Shown here one piece after another: positions 24,619-31,810 of a DNA stretch of 64,000 bases. Position 1 is the first letter of the stretch; every line of letters starts with the position of its first letter. The DNA comes from Faeciplasma sp900553675 (GTDB lineage Bacteria > Bacillota > Clostridia > Oscillospirales > Ruminococcaceae). Location of the stretch: positions 62,001 through 126,000 of the forward strand of contig CAUAFG010000001.1 of NCBI GenBank assembly GCA_958428235.1, read 5' to 3'. The notes beneath the pieces are model-generated. The model saw only the letters and a list, made by a program, of their open reading frames with translations, did not search any database and was not told the DNA's origin. Made by a program: the position numbers and the translations under genes.

Positions 24619-24819
24619 AAAAAGTTCGCCAGCCTTTCAAGGCTGCAGGGTCTTGGGGCAGCGCCCCAAGTCGCTCCCCGCAGGGAGCGAAATCCCCAGC
24701 GCAAGCGAAACGCAGGAGAGGGAGCAAAAACAGTCCGGTGGACTGTTTTTGCGTGGGAGGACCCTCGTCGGGGGTCCTCCTATGGACGCGCAAGCGTCCA
24801 TGACTGCACAAAGTAGTAG
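24619..24819 (+). repeat. Multi-hairpin repeat element, copy C (most complete)
   Basis: Contiguous copy. In order: AGCCTTTCAAGGCT; TTGGGGC-agc-GCCCCAA; CGCTCCC-cgca-GGGAGCG; a GCGCAAGCG region; ACAGTCC-ggt-GGACTGT; GGAGGACCC-tcgtc-GGGGTCCTCC; TGGACGC-gcaa-GCGTCCA; end ACTGCACAAAGTAGTAG. It lies between the divergent MATE and phosphodiesterase genes, and so is not simply a terminator. Confidence 0.88.
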
Positions 24820-24883
24820 TTATAAACCACACCTGAATATATAATCAATCTCCGTCTCCACTTACCATAGCCCCCACAAAGTA

Positions 24884-24912
24884 TTGACAACCCAAACAAT
24901 CCCGACTATACT
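24884..24912 (+). promoter_or_regulatory. Promoter of the phosphodiesterase gene
   Basis: TTGACA (24884-24889), 17-nt spacer, TATACT (24907-24912). Confidence 0.8.
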
Positions 24913-24956
24913 TAATAAGCATCAAACCAAGAATCAATCGAAAGGACTGCAAATCT

Positions 24957-25475
24957 ATGAAGCTTATGATAGCCTCGGACATTCACGGCTCTGCCTACTG
25001 GTGCAAAAGGCTTTTGGAAAAATACAACGAGGAAAGCCCCGATATCCTGCTTATTTTAGGAGACATCCTCTACCACGGTCCCAGAAACGACCTCCCACAA
25101 GATTACGCCCCTAAAGAGGTTGTGGCAATGCTGAATCCCCTTGCGGACAAAATCCTGTGCGTTCGCGGAAACTGCGATTCCGAGGTGGACGGCATGGTTC
25201 TCAACTTTCCCATCATGGCGGAATATGCCCTTTTGCACATAAACGGAACTACGATATTCGCAACCCACGGTCACAAATACTCGGAGGACAACCCGCCTAA
25301 AATTCCCGCCGGCACGGTTTTGCTCTGCGGACACACGCATATCGCGAAAATTGCTGAGCACGAGGGCTTTACCTATGTAAATCCAGGCTCGGTTTCCATC
25401 CCCAAGGAGGGCACGGGACACGGGTATATGATTTTTGAGGACGGAGAATTTATCAGAAAGCCGCTGGAGGATTAA
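24957..25475 (+). CDS. YfcE-like metallophosphoesterase
   Basis: A 172-residue calcineurin-like phosphoesterase. Metal-site motifs are in order: SDIHG (8-12), LGDILYHGPRND, GNCDSE, THGHKY and CGHTHI, with VNPGSVSIPK near the end. This is the MJ0936/YfcE type of small bacterial phosphodiesterase acting on phosphodiester substrates with Mn2+; the natural substrate is not known. Single-gene unit with AAAGGACTGC before the ATG. Confidence 0.92.
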   Translation: MKLMIASDIHGSAYWCKRLLEKYNEESPDILLILGDILYHGPRNDLPQDYAPKEVVAMLNPLADKILCVRGNCDSEVDGMVLNFPIMAEYALLHINGTTIFATHGHKYSEDNPPKIPAGTVLLCGHTHIAKIAEHEGFTYVNPGSVSIPKEGTGHGYMIFEDGEFIRKPLED

Positions 25476-25498
25476 ACAAAAGACTGCGCTTGCAAAAT

Positions 25499-25533
25499 AA
25501 GGTTCGGAAGAAGCTGATCTTCCGAACCTTGAT
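25499..25533. terminator. Bidirectional terminator between phosphodiesterase and oadA
   Basis: AAGGTTCGGAAG pairs with CTTCCGAACCTT; T-rich tracts are on both sides (GATTATTT on +, TTATTTTG on -). Both neighbouring genes end here. Confidence 0.8.
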
Positions 25534-25536
25534 TAT

Positions 25537-26958
25537 TTAGCAGTCAACGTCTACAAACAATTCTCTTACAGCGTTGTCGTCTCTTTTAACTTCCTGCTTT
25601 TTGGGCTGCAAGCGGGATGCAAAGAACTTGGTGGCAACCTGCGGGAACAAAGCGTAGCTTAAAACGTCCTCCTCGCTTCCGTTGAAGCCCGGGATGCTCT
25701 GTACCTCTTCGCGGTACTTTTCAAGCTCAGGCTGGATAAGGTCGGCAGGACGGCAGGTGATAAGCTCGGCGTCGCCTAAAGCCTTCTTTCTTACCTCCTC
25801 GTTAACCTCGCCCGGAAGTCTGCCGTATTCGCCTCTTAAAAGTCCCTTGGACTCCTTGGTGAATACCTTGTATCGCTCGCCGGAAAGGACATTCAAAACC
25901 GCCTGCGAGCCGACTATCTGGCTTGTAGGAGTTACCAGCGGAGGATAGCCGAAGTCCTTTCTTACGTTCGGGACTTCTGCCAGAACATCGTAGAACTTAT
26001 CCTCGGCGTTTGCCTGCTTAAGCTGTGAAAGCAGGTTTGAAAGCATTCCGCCGGGAACCTGATACATAAGCGTTTTGGTGTCGACGTTTAAAACCTTGGG
26101 GTCGAGGATACCCTCAGCCTTCAAGCGGTTTGCAACATCGCGGAAATGAGCCGCAACGTCTGCAAGTGCTGCAAGGTCAAGACCGGTGTCTCTGTCCGTT
26201 CCGGCAAGAGTAGCAACCAAAGATTCGGTTGCCGGCTGAGATGTGCCGTTTGCAAGGGGCGAAAGCGCGGTGTCTACTATGTCAACGCCCGCCTGAGCCG
26301 CCATAAGATTAACCATATCGCCGGTTCCGGTGGTGTTGTGGGTGTGAAGGTGAATCGGGATATTAACGTTTTCCTTAAGCTTTTTAACAAGCGAAGCAGC
26401 GTCGTAAGGAAGCAGCAGGTTTGCCATATCCTTTATGCATATGGTGTCTGCGCCCATCTCCTCAAGCTCCTTGGCGAGCTTTACGAAGTATTCCTCGTTG
26501 TGAACCGGGCTGGTGGTGTAGCTGATTGCAGCCTCGCAGATTCCGCCGTACTTTTTGGTTGCGGTGATGGCAGCCTTTAAGTTGCGGGTGTCGTTTAAAG
26601 CGTCGAAGATTCTTATAACGTCGATGCCGTTTTCGATGGACTTTTTAACAAAAGCGTCAACAACATCATCTGCATAGTGCTTGTATCCCAAAATGTTCTG
26701 ACCGCGGAAAAGCATCTGAAGCTTGGTGTTGGGCATAGCCTTTTTAAGCGCGCGGAGCCTTTCCCACGGGTCTTCGTTAAGAAATCTCATGCAGGAGTCG
26801 AAGGTTGCGCCGCCCCAGCATTCAAGCGACCAGTAGCCGATTTTATCAAGTCTTTCGCAGGCGGGAAGCATATCCTCAAGCTTCATTCTTGTAGCCGCCT
26901 GAGACTGGTGAGCGTCACGCAGGATAGTATCTGTAATTTTTAATGGATTCTTAGCCAT
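25537..26958 (-). CDS. oadA: Oxaloacetate decarboxylase subunit alpha (carboxyltransferase)
   Basis: A 473-residue carboxyltransferase (HMGL-like TIM barrel plus PYC/OADA domain). DTILRDAHQS near the N-terminus gives metal and substrate residues, the barrel continues with KDMANLL and HLHTHNTTG, and the conserved domain PLVTPTSQIVGSQAV follows. No C-terminal biotinyl domain is present; the biotin carrier is the separate gene at 28477. The start at 26958 (MAKNPLKITD) is preferred over the ATG at 26970, which touches the AAAGGA site. The enzyme moves CO2 from oxaloacetate to biotin. A methylmalonyl-CoA enzyme is excluded by the type of alpha chain. Confidence 0.93.
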   Translation of the reverse strand: MAKNPLKITDTILRDAHQSQAATRMKLEDMLPACERLDKIGYWSLECWGGATFDSCMRFLNEDPWERLRALKKAMPNTKLQMLFRGQNILGYKHYADDVVDAFVKKSIENGIDVIRIFDALNDTRNLKAAITATKKYGGICEAAISYTTSPVHNEEYFVKLAKELEEMGADTICIKDMANLLLPYDAASLVKKLKENVNIPIHLHTHNTTGTGDMVNLMAAQAGVDIVDTALSPLANGTSQPATESLVATLAGTDRDTGLDLAALADVAAHFRDVANRLKAEGILDPKVLNVDTKTLMYQVPGGMLSNLLSQLKQANAEDKFYDVLAEVPNVRKDFGYPPLVTPTSQIVGSQAVLNVLSGERYKVFTKESKGLLRGEYGRLPGEVNEEVRKKALGDAELITCRPADLIQPELEKYREEVQSIPGFNGSEEDVLSYALFPQVATKFFASRLQPKKQEVKRDDNAVRELFVDVDC

Positions 26959-26981
26959 TAAAATCACCATTCCTTTCTTTA

Positions 26982-27112
26982 GATTTGAGGCGTTTTTGCG
27001 TCAGCAAAATTGCCGCCCGCCTCTCCGGCGGCAAAGGCTCAAATCGTGCGGGTGAATTTGCTTTCTCAAGAAAGAGTCCAGTGGACTCTTGATTGGATGA
27101 AAGCATTTCACA
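26982..27112. other. Folded intercistronic segment between oadB and oadA
   Basis: Two adjacent nested structures. The first has the outer stem GATTTGAG/CTCAAATC (26982-27045) enclosing TTTGC/GCAAA and TTGCCGCC/GGCGGCAA. The second has GTGAA..GCTTTC/GAAAGC..TTCAC (27051-27110) enclosing CTTTC/GAAAG and GAGTCCA/TGGACTC. The last hairpin resembles the GTCC-ggt-GGAC stem of the three-copy repeat. No T-run. Possible RNA processing or stability element within the operon. Confidence 0.65.
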
Positions 27113-27128
27113 CGCTATACTCCTTTCA

Positions 27129-28376
27129 TCAGCCCAAAAGGGAGATAAGTACGCCCGCTGCAATTGCAGAGCCGATAACGCCCGCAACGTTGGGTCCCAT
27201 AGCGTGCATAAGAAGGAAGTTGCCGGGATTGTACTTCTGACCTACCACCTGAGAAACTCTTGCCGCCATAGGAACAGCCGAAACACCGGCAGAACCGATA
27301 AGCGGATTGACCTTGTTCTTGGAGAACAGGTTCATCAGCTTTGCAATAAGCACGCCGCCGGCAGTTCCGCAGCCGAAGGCAACAACGCCGATGATAATGA
27401 TCACAAGGGTCTTGGGAGCTAAGAAGGTGGCAGCTGTAGCAGTAGCACCGACAGAGATTCCCAAGAAGATGGTTACAATGTTCATAAGCTCGTTCTGAGC
27501 GGTCTTGTTAAGTCTTTCAACAACTCCGCATTCCTTCATAAGGTTGCCAAGCATTAAGCATCCGATAAGCGGAGCGGCAGAGGGAACCAGCAGGGATACG
27601 AAAATAGTAACGACTATCGGGAAGATGATCTTTTCGGTTCTCGATACAGGGCGAAGCTCCTTCATAACTATCTGGCGTTCCTTTTTGGTTGTAAGAAGCT
27701 TCATTATAGGCGGCTGAATAACCGGAACAAGCGCCATATAGGAGTATGCGGCAACGGCTATCGGACCTAAAAGGTGAGGAGCCAGCAGCGATGTGGTGTA
27801 GATAGCGGTAGGACCGTCTGCGCCGCCGATGATTCCTATTGAGCCAGCTTCCGCAGGGGTGAAGATGGTGCAGGAAGCAACGATATAGGTCATGAATATG
27901 CCAAGCTGAGCGGCTGCACCCATAATAAGGCTCTTCGGGTTGGCAATCAGCGGACCGAAGTCTGTCATTGCGCCAACGCCGACAAAGATAAGGCAGGGAT
28001 AGATTCCCAGCTTAACGCCTAAGTACAAAACGTCTAAAAGACCCGGGCTGATTGTCTGACCAACCTCTAAGGTAGCAGCTATTGCGGCATAGTTTTCGCT
28101 AAGGCTGTCTATAAGCTCCTGAGTTACAGGCTCGCCGCCGAAGAGCGCCCAGTTTACGTGTCCACCGGCAAAGAATACCTCGTGGAACATGGAAGCACCG
28201 GGAAGGTTGGTTAAAAGCATACCGAACGCTATGGGCAAAAGCAGCATAGGCTCGAATTTTTTAACGATAGCAAGGTACATAAGCGCGCATGATATCAATA
28301 TCATAATAAGCACGCGCCAGTCGGAGGCGATAAGCGCGAAGCCTGTCGTTTTTATAAAGTCAAGTATCGCGTCCAT
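27129..28376 (-). CDS. oadB: Oxaloacetate decarboxylase subunit beta, sodium pump
   Basis: A 415-residue integral membrane protein. GGADGPTAIYTTSLLAPHLL and the C-terminal GVSAVPMAARVSQ segment are signatures of the Na+-translocating decarboxylase beta subunits (OadB/MmdB/GcdB). It decarboxylates carboxybiotin and pumps Na+ outward, using conserved Asp and Ser residues in the GGADGPT region. It lies between the biotin carrier and oadA in the operon. Confidence 0.93.
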   Translation of the reverse strand: MDAILDFIKTTGFALIASDWRVLIMILISCALMYLAIVKKFEPMLLLPIAFGMLLTNLPGASMFHEVFFAGGHVNWALFGGEPVTQELIDSLSENYAAIAATLEVGQTISPGLLDVLYLGVKLGIYPCLIFVGVGAMTDFGPLIANPKSLIMGAAAQLGIFMTYIVASCTIFTPAEAGSIGIIGGADGPTAIYTTSLLAPHLLGPIAVAAYSYMALVPVIQPPIMKLLTTKKERQIVMKELRPVSRTEKIIFPIVVTIFVSLLVPSAAPLIGCLMLGNLMKECGVVERLNKTAQNELMNIVTIFLGISVGATATAATFLAPKTLVIIIIGVVAFGCGTAGGVLIAKLMNLFSKNKVNPLIGSAGVSAVPMAARVSQVVGQKYNPGNFLLMHAMGPNVAGVIGSAIAAGVLISLLG

Positions 28377-28476
28377 ATTTATATAATCATTCCTTTCTTA
28401 CAAGCTCAAATTTGGCTTAAAAGGCGCAAATTTGCCGTTTGAAAGCGGTTGCCTTCAAACAAATTACTGTAGTAGA

Positions 28477-28824
28477 TTATTCGATTACGCACAAAACGTC
28501 TCCGGTTTTAACCGAAGCACCCTTTGTTGCGGATACGGAAGCGATTTTGCCTGCCTTGGGAGCCATGATTTCGTTTTCCATCTTCATAGCCTCTAAAATC
28601 ATCAGAACGTCGCCTTCCTTAACGGTTGCGCCGGCGTTTACGTTGACCGAAAGGATGGTTCCGGGCATAGGAGCGGAAACTGTTGTTGCACCTGCGGAAA
28701 CAGGAGCGGCGGGAGCAGAAGCAGCGGTCTGTGCGGGTGCTGCCTTCTTTGCTTCGTCGGCAGAGATTTCCTCGATTGCGATTTCATAGGCTGTGCCGTT
28801 TACATTTACACGATAATGTCTCAT
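28477..28824 (-). CDS. Biotin carrier subunit of the sodium-pumping decarboxylase
   Basis: A 115-residue protein: an N-terminal MRHYRVNVNGTAYEI segment, an Ala/Pro-rich flexible linker (residues 27-46), then a biotinyl domain with the EAMKME biotinylation site (Lys in AMKM, near residue 81). It carries the carboxyl group from OadA to OadB. As in Acidaminococcus- and Propionigenium-type enzymes, it is separate from the alpha chain. The 100-bp space to oadB has a GTTTGAA/TTCAAAC stem of unknown role. Confidence 0.93.
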   Translation of the reverse strand: MRHYRVNVNGTAYEIAIEEISADEAKKAAPAQTAASAPAAPVSAGATTVSAPMPGTILSVNVNAGATVKEGDVLMILEAMKMENEIMAPKAGKIASVSATKGASVKTGDVLCVIE

Positions 28825-28856
28825 AATATAACTCTCCTTAATTTAGTCTGCTTGGT

Positions 28857-29156
28857 TTAAAGCTTTTTTATTGACTTGATTCTGATTGCGGATACGTCTG
28901 TACCCATGTCCTCGGCAATCGCGGCGGATATTGCGGCGATAAGCGCGCCGTTTTTAGTGATTGATTCGGTCTGCGCGGGTGCTGCCTGCTCAGTCGGCTG
29001 AGCTGCGGCGGGTGCGGGTCTGCGGCTTTCAAACGCCCTGATTATCGCTCCTAAAATATAGCAAAGGGCGATTATGCAGATAAGTCCGAAAAAGACCATT
29101 CCAAGACCCAATCCAACTACCAGCGGCAAAGACGGTTCGGACGCCAATACGAACAT
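28857..29156 (-). CDS. Decarboxylase membrane-anchor subunit (OadG type)
   Basis: A 99-residue protein with one transmembrane helix (residues 12-37), an Ala/Pro/Gln-rich linker and a C-terminal helix ending IRIKSIKKL. This is the gamma/delta subunit that holds the soluble alpha chain to the membrane. First gene of the oad operon, with GAAAGGAGG before the ATG. Confidence 0.85.
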   Translation of the reverse strand: MFVLASEPSLPLVVGLGLGMVFFGLICIIALCYILGAIIRAFESRRPAPAAAQPTEQAAPAQTESITKNGALIAAISAAIAEDMGTDVSAIRIKSIKKL

Positions 29157-29193
29157 ACAGAATTCCTCCTTTCAAATTGCCCAAATTAAAATC

Positions 29194-29222
29194 ATAATAG
29201 CATACTAATAAGAATTTTGCAA
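29194..29222 (-). promoter_or_regulatory. Promoter of the oad operon
   Basis: Minus-strand TTGCAA (29222-29217), 17-nt spacer, TATTAT (29199-29194), 37 bp before the first gene. Confidence 0.72.
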
Positions 29223-29454
29223 GCGTTTTTCCCCCGTTTTGAGCTAAATCTACAATCTGACAAAAACAAGTGACACCCAAGCCCATAAACTGGGCAATAT
29301 TAAAGATTGCCTGCGTCCCGAAAGTCGCTTTTTGGGCGGCAATCTGCAAAAAAAGTCCTGCACTATGCAATATTTTCCCGCGCAGAGTTGTATTATAATC
29401 AGAAACACCCGAAAGAAGCCCCGAGCAGGGCGAATGAAAGGAAGATTTATACAT

Positions 29455-30474
29455 ATGAAAAAGCTTAGTTCTATATTATTAATAGCAGTCGCGACAGTCG
29501 TTTTATTTGCTGGATGCTCAAGTCCGAGCAAGTACGACGGTTCTGCACCAACCCAAGGCTTTGAAATGAACAATTCCGCCTCAGCCGACATGGGCTGGTA
29601 TGAGGATGACGTTGCGTGGGACGAACCGGTTGACAGCTCCGTGGATATGGAAATGGCAGCCTCCGAGCCGATGGAAGCTCCGGTAGAGAACATCGACGCG
29701 GACGCCTTAAAGGCTTCGCAGAGAAAAATCATCAAAAACCGCAACCTCAGCGTTGAAACTCTTGAATACGACAAGTTCATAAAGGAGCTTGAAGCAAAGG
29801 TTTCGGAATTTGGCGGATACATTGAAAACTCCACTCAGAACGGCAATTCCTACTACGGAAAAGCTATGAGAAGCTCGAACTACACCATAAGAATCCCCGC
29901 AGAGCGCTTTGACGAATTTACAACGCTTGTCGGCGACATGGGCACCGTTACCTACACCCATGAATACATCGACGATGTTACCACAAAGTATGTAGACACC
30001 GAGGCAAGAATCGCTTCGCTCAGAGCAGAGCAGGAAAGCTTTTTAAAGCTTATGGAAAGAGCCGAGACGGTTGAGGAAATCCTGCAAATCCAGAGCTATC
30101 TTACCGACGTAAACTATCAGATAGAGTCATACACCGCACAGCTCAACACCTACAAGAGCCTTGTTTCCTATTCCACCCTTCGCCTTGATATAACCGAGGT
30201 TGAAAGGCTTACCCCGCCCGCTGCCAAGCCTGGAGTATTCGACAGAATCAGTCAGAACATCTCCGATAATCTTTACAACATCGGCGAGGGCTTTAAGGAT
30301 ATGTTCGTTGGCATAGTAAGCTCAGCTCCTTATCTTGCAATGTACGCGGTTGTGATTGTCATCATAGTGATTATTGTAAGGCTTATTATCCGCAAGGTTA
30401 AAAAGTCCTCGATGTTCGCAAGCGAGCCCGCTAAGCCCGCTGCGGAGAATCCCGAAAACAAGGAGAGCAAGTAA
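29455..30474 (+). CDS. DUF4349 domain lipoprotein
   Basis: A 339-residue predicted lipoprotein. The signal MKKLSSILLIAVATVVLFAGC has its lipobox cysteine at 21. An acidic Met-rich spacer follows, then the DUF4349 region (KNRNLSVETLEYDKFIKE..., TQNGNSYYGKA, GTVTYTHEYIDDVTTKYVD), a coiled coil (ARIASLRAEQESFLKLMERAE in part), and a C-terminal membrane helix (AVVIVIIVIIVRLI). The ATG at 29455 follows AAAGGA. A TATAAT lies at 29394-29399. Function of DUF4349 proteins is unknown. It heads an operon with two small membrane proteins. Confidence 0.88.
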   Translation: MKKLSSILLIAVATVVLFAGCSSPSKYDGSAPTQGFEMNNSASADMGWYEDDVAWDEPVDSSVDMEMAASEPMEAPVENIDADALKASQRKIIKNRNLSVETLEYDKFIKELEAKVSEFGGYIENSTQNGNSYYGKAMRSSNYTIRIPAERFDEFTTLVGDMGTVTYTHEYIDDVTTKYVDTEARIASLRAEQESFLKLMERAETVEEILQIQSYLTDVNYQIESYTAQLNTYKSLVSYSTLRLDITEVERLTPPAAKPGVFDRISQNISDNLYNIGEGFKDMFVGIVSSAPYLAMYAVVIVIIVIIVRLIIRKVKKSSMFASEPAKPAAENPENKESK

Positions 30475-30710
30475 TGAAGCGCAAAATTGTAATTGCTGTG
30501 ATAATAGTGGTGGCTTTGGCGATACTTTTCACTCCCGCCCGTATTCAACTAAGGGACGGCGGAAGCGTTGTATACAAGGCAATAACCTACAGCGTTACAA
30601 AATACCGCAACTATGAAACAAGAGGCTGGAAAATAGTGATTTTCGGAATCACCCTGCGCGATGATCTGGAAGAGGTCCGCAAATACCATGAATGGACAGG
30701 AAGCTTATGA
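30474..30710 (+). CDS. Small membrane-anchored protein, tandem paralogue 1
   Basis: A 78-residue protein with an N-terminal helix (MKRKIVIAVIIVVALAILF) and a short extracytoplasmic part containing DGGSVVYKAITYSVTKY and GWKIVIFGITLRDDLEEV. Such DGG-Y-A-TY-V proteins recur in Clostridia without known function. Its ATG overlaps the DUF4349 stop by one base (TAATG) and its end overlaps the next gene, so all three are coupled. Confidence 0.78.
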   Translation: MKRKIVIAVIIVVALAILFTPARIQLRDGGSVVYKAITYSVTKYRNYETRGWKIVIFGITLRDDLEEVRKYHEWTGSL

Positions 30711-30940
30711 AGCGCAGAATTGCAATCGCCGTGATAATAGTAGCAGCTTTGGTGATACTGCTATTCCCCATCCGTATCGCATACAAAGACGGCGGAAGCG
30801 TTGAATACAAAGCTTTAACCTACAGCGTTACGAAGTATCACCGCATGCCCCCGCTCGGAAGTGATGATTACCTTGAGGGCTGGAAAATAGAGCTTTTCGG
30901 AATCACCCTTCGCGACGATTTAGCCTATTTAAAATATTGA
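30707..30940 (+). CDS. Small membrane-anchored protein, tandem paralogue 2
   Basis: A 77-residue protein closely similar to the preceding one: the same N-terminal helix, KDGGSVEYKALTYSVTKYH and GWKIELFGITLRDDL. It differs by a short insertion, MPPLGSDDYLE, in the middle. The start is the ATG at 30707 in an ATGA overlap with the previous stop. Probable recent tandem duplication. Confidence 0.78.
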   Translation: MKRRIAIAVIIVAALVILLFPIRIAYKDGGSVEYKALTYSVTKYHRMPPLGSDDYLEGWKIELFGITLRDDLAYLKY

Positions 30941-30964
30941 TAACATCTTTCTTCGTACAATATG

Positions 30965-31024
30965 CACCGCCTCCGCAGGTTCACCTCGATTTTGAGGCTG
31001 ACCTGCGGCGGCGGTGTTTTTATT
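30965..31024 (+). terminator. Terminator of the DUF4349 operon
   Basis: A long hairpin, CACCGCC-t-CCGCAGGT paired with ACCTGCGG-c-GGCGGTG, followed by TTTTTATTT. It overlaps the stop of the convergent HAD gene. Confidence 0.88.
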
Positions 31025-31679
31025 TATGATATTCAAGCCCGGTATAATCCTTTATTACCCCATCACAAAGCTCGCTCATCCTCTGCCAGTCCCCGCGTGA
31101 GTGTTCTTCGAGTATGCCTATGCACCTCATCCCCGCCTCCTTTGCGCCCATGCAGCCGAGATATATGTCCTCAAACACGCAGCACCGTTCGGGGCTGACC
31201 CCTGCTCTCTGCGCCGCCAAGAGATATACATCCGGAAAGCCCTTTTTGCGGCTGACCTCCTCGGTGCTTGCAAACGCACAAAAGTAATCCAAAACGCCGA
31301 AGCGTTCAAGACAAGGGCGGTAAAGCTGAGGAGGGGCGGCGGTGGCAAGGGCTATTTTTGCGCCCGATTGATGCAGCTTGCGCAGAAATTCCCGCGCGCC
31401 CTCGACCATCTCCACGCCGCTTTCGTATTGCTGAGCCAGAAGGAAGAGCCACTCGTCTATGATTTCCTGCCTGCTTTCCTGTATGCCGTACTCGGCTTTT
31501 ACGTAGTCGGCAGCTTCGACAAGGTTCATCGGTGCAACCTTATCGTAAAAGCCTTCTGGGGTGTCCATCCCCCGCCTGCGCATGAAGATATCGTCTACCC
31601 TGTTCCAAGCGTCCAGAGATTTAACCAAGGTGCCGTCAAGGTCGAAAATTGCGCATTCTATATCTTTAAAAAAGTTCAT
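31020..31679 (-). CDS. HAD superfamily hydrolase, beta-phosphoglucomutase/phosphatase-like
   Basis: A 219-residue HAD protein. Motif I is FDLDGTLV near the N-terminus, motif II the ATAAPP region, the Lys in SRKKGFPDVYL, and motif IV CCVFEDIYLG. A helical cap domain lies between motifs I and II. The ATG at 31679 has GGAGG upstream. It could be a sugar-phosphate phosphatase or mutase; the DxDGT form allows either. Single-gene unit, convergent with the DUF4349 operon. Confidence 0.88.
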   Translation of the reverse strand: MNFFKDIECAIFDLDGTLVKSLDAWNRVDDIFMRRRGMDTPEGFYDKVAPMNLVEAADYVKAEYGIQESRQEIIDEWLFLLAQQYESGVEMVEGAREFLRKLHQSGAKIALATAAPPQLYRPCLERFGVLDYFCAFASTEEVSRKKGFPDVYLLAAQRAGVSPERCCVFEDIYLGCMGAKEAGMRCIGILEEHSRGDWQRMSELCDGVIKDYTGLEYHK

Positions 31680-31744
31680 GATGTCCTCCGAAATTATCAA
31701 TAAATAAAGTTTATACGATATTCCGCGAAATGTCAACAATTCAC

Positions 31745-31773
31745 TTGAAAATCTCGGAAGGATTCGGTATAAT
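31745..31773 (+). promoter_or_regulatory. Promoter of recG
   Basis: TTGAAA (31745-31750), 17-nt spacer, TATAAT (31768-31773). Confidence 0.8.
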
Positions 31774-31810
31774 AGAAATAATATCTTAACAGGATTGGGA
31801 GGGATATATC

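Noticed and set aside
26951..27187. Possible 78-codon gene on the minus strand between oadB and oadA
   Set aside because: It is open through the folded intercistronic segment and overlaps oadA; no ribosome site and no protein-like composition.
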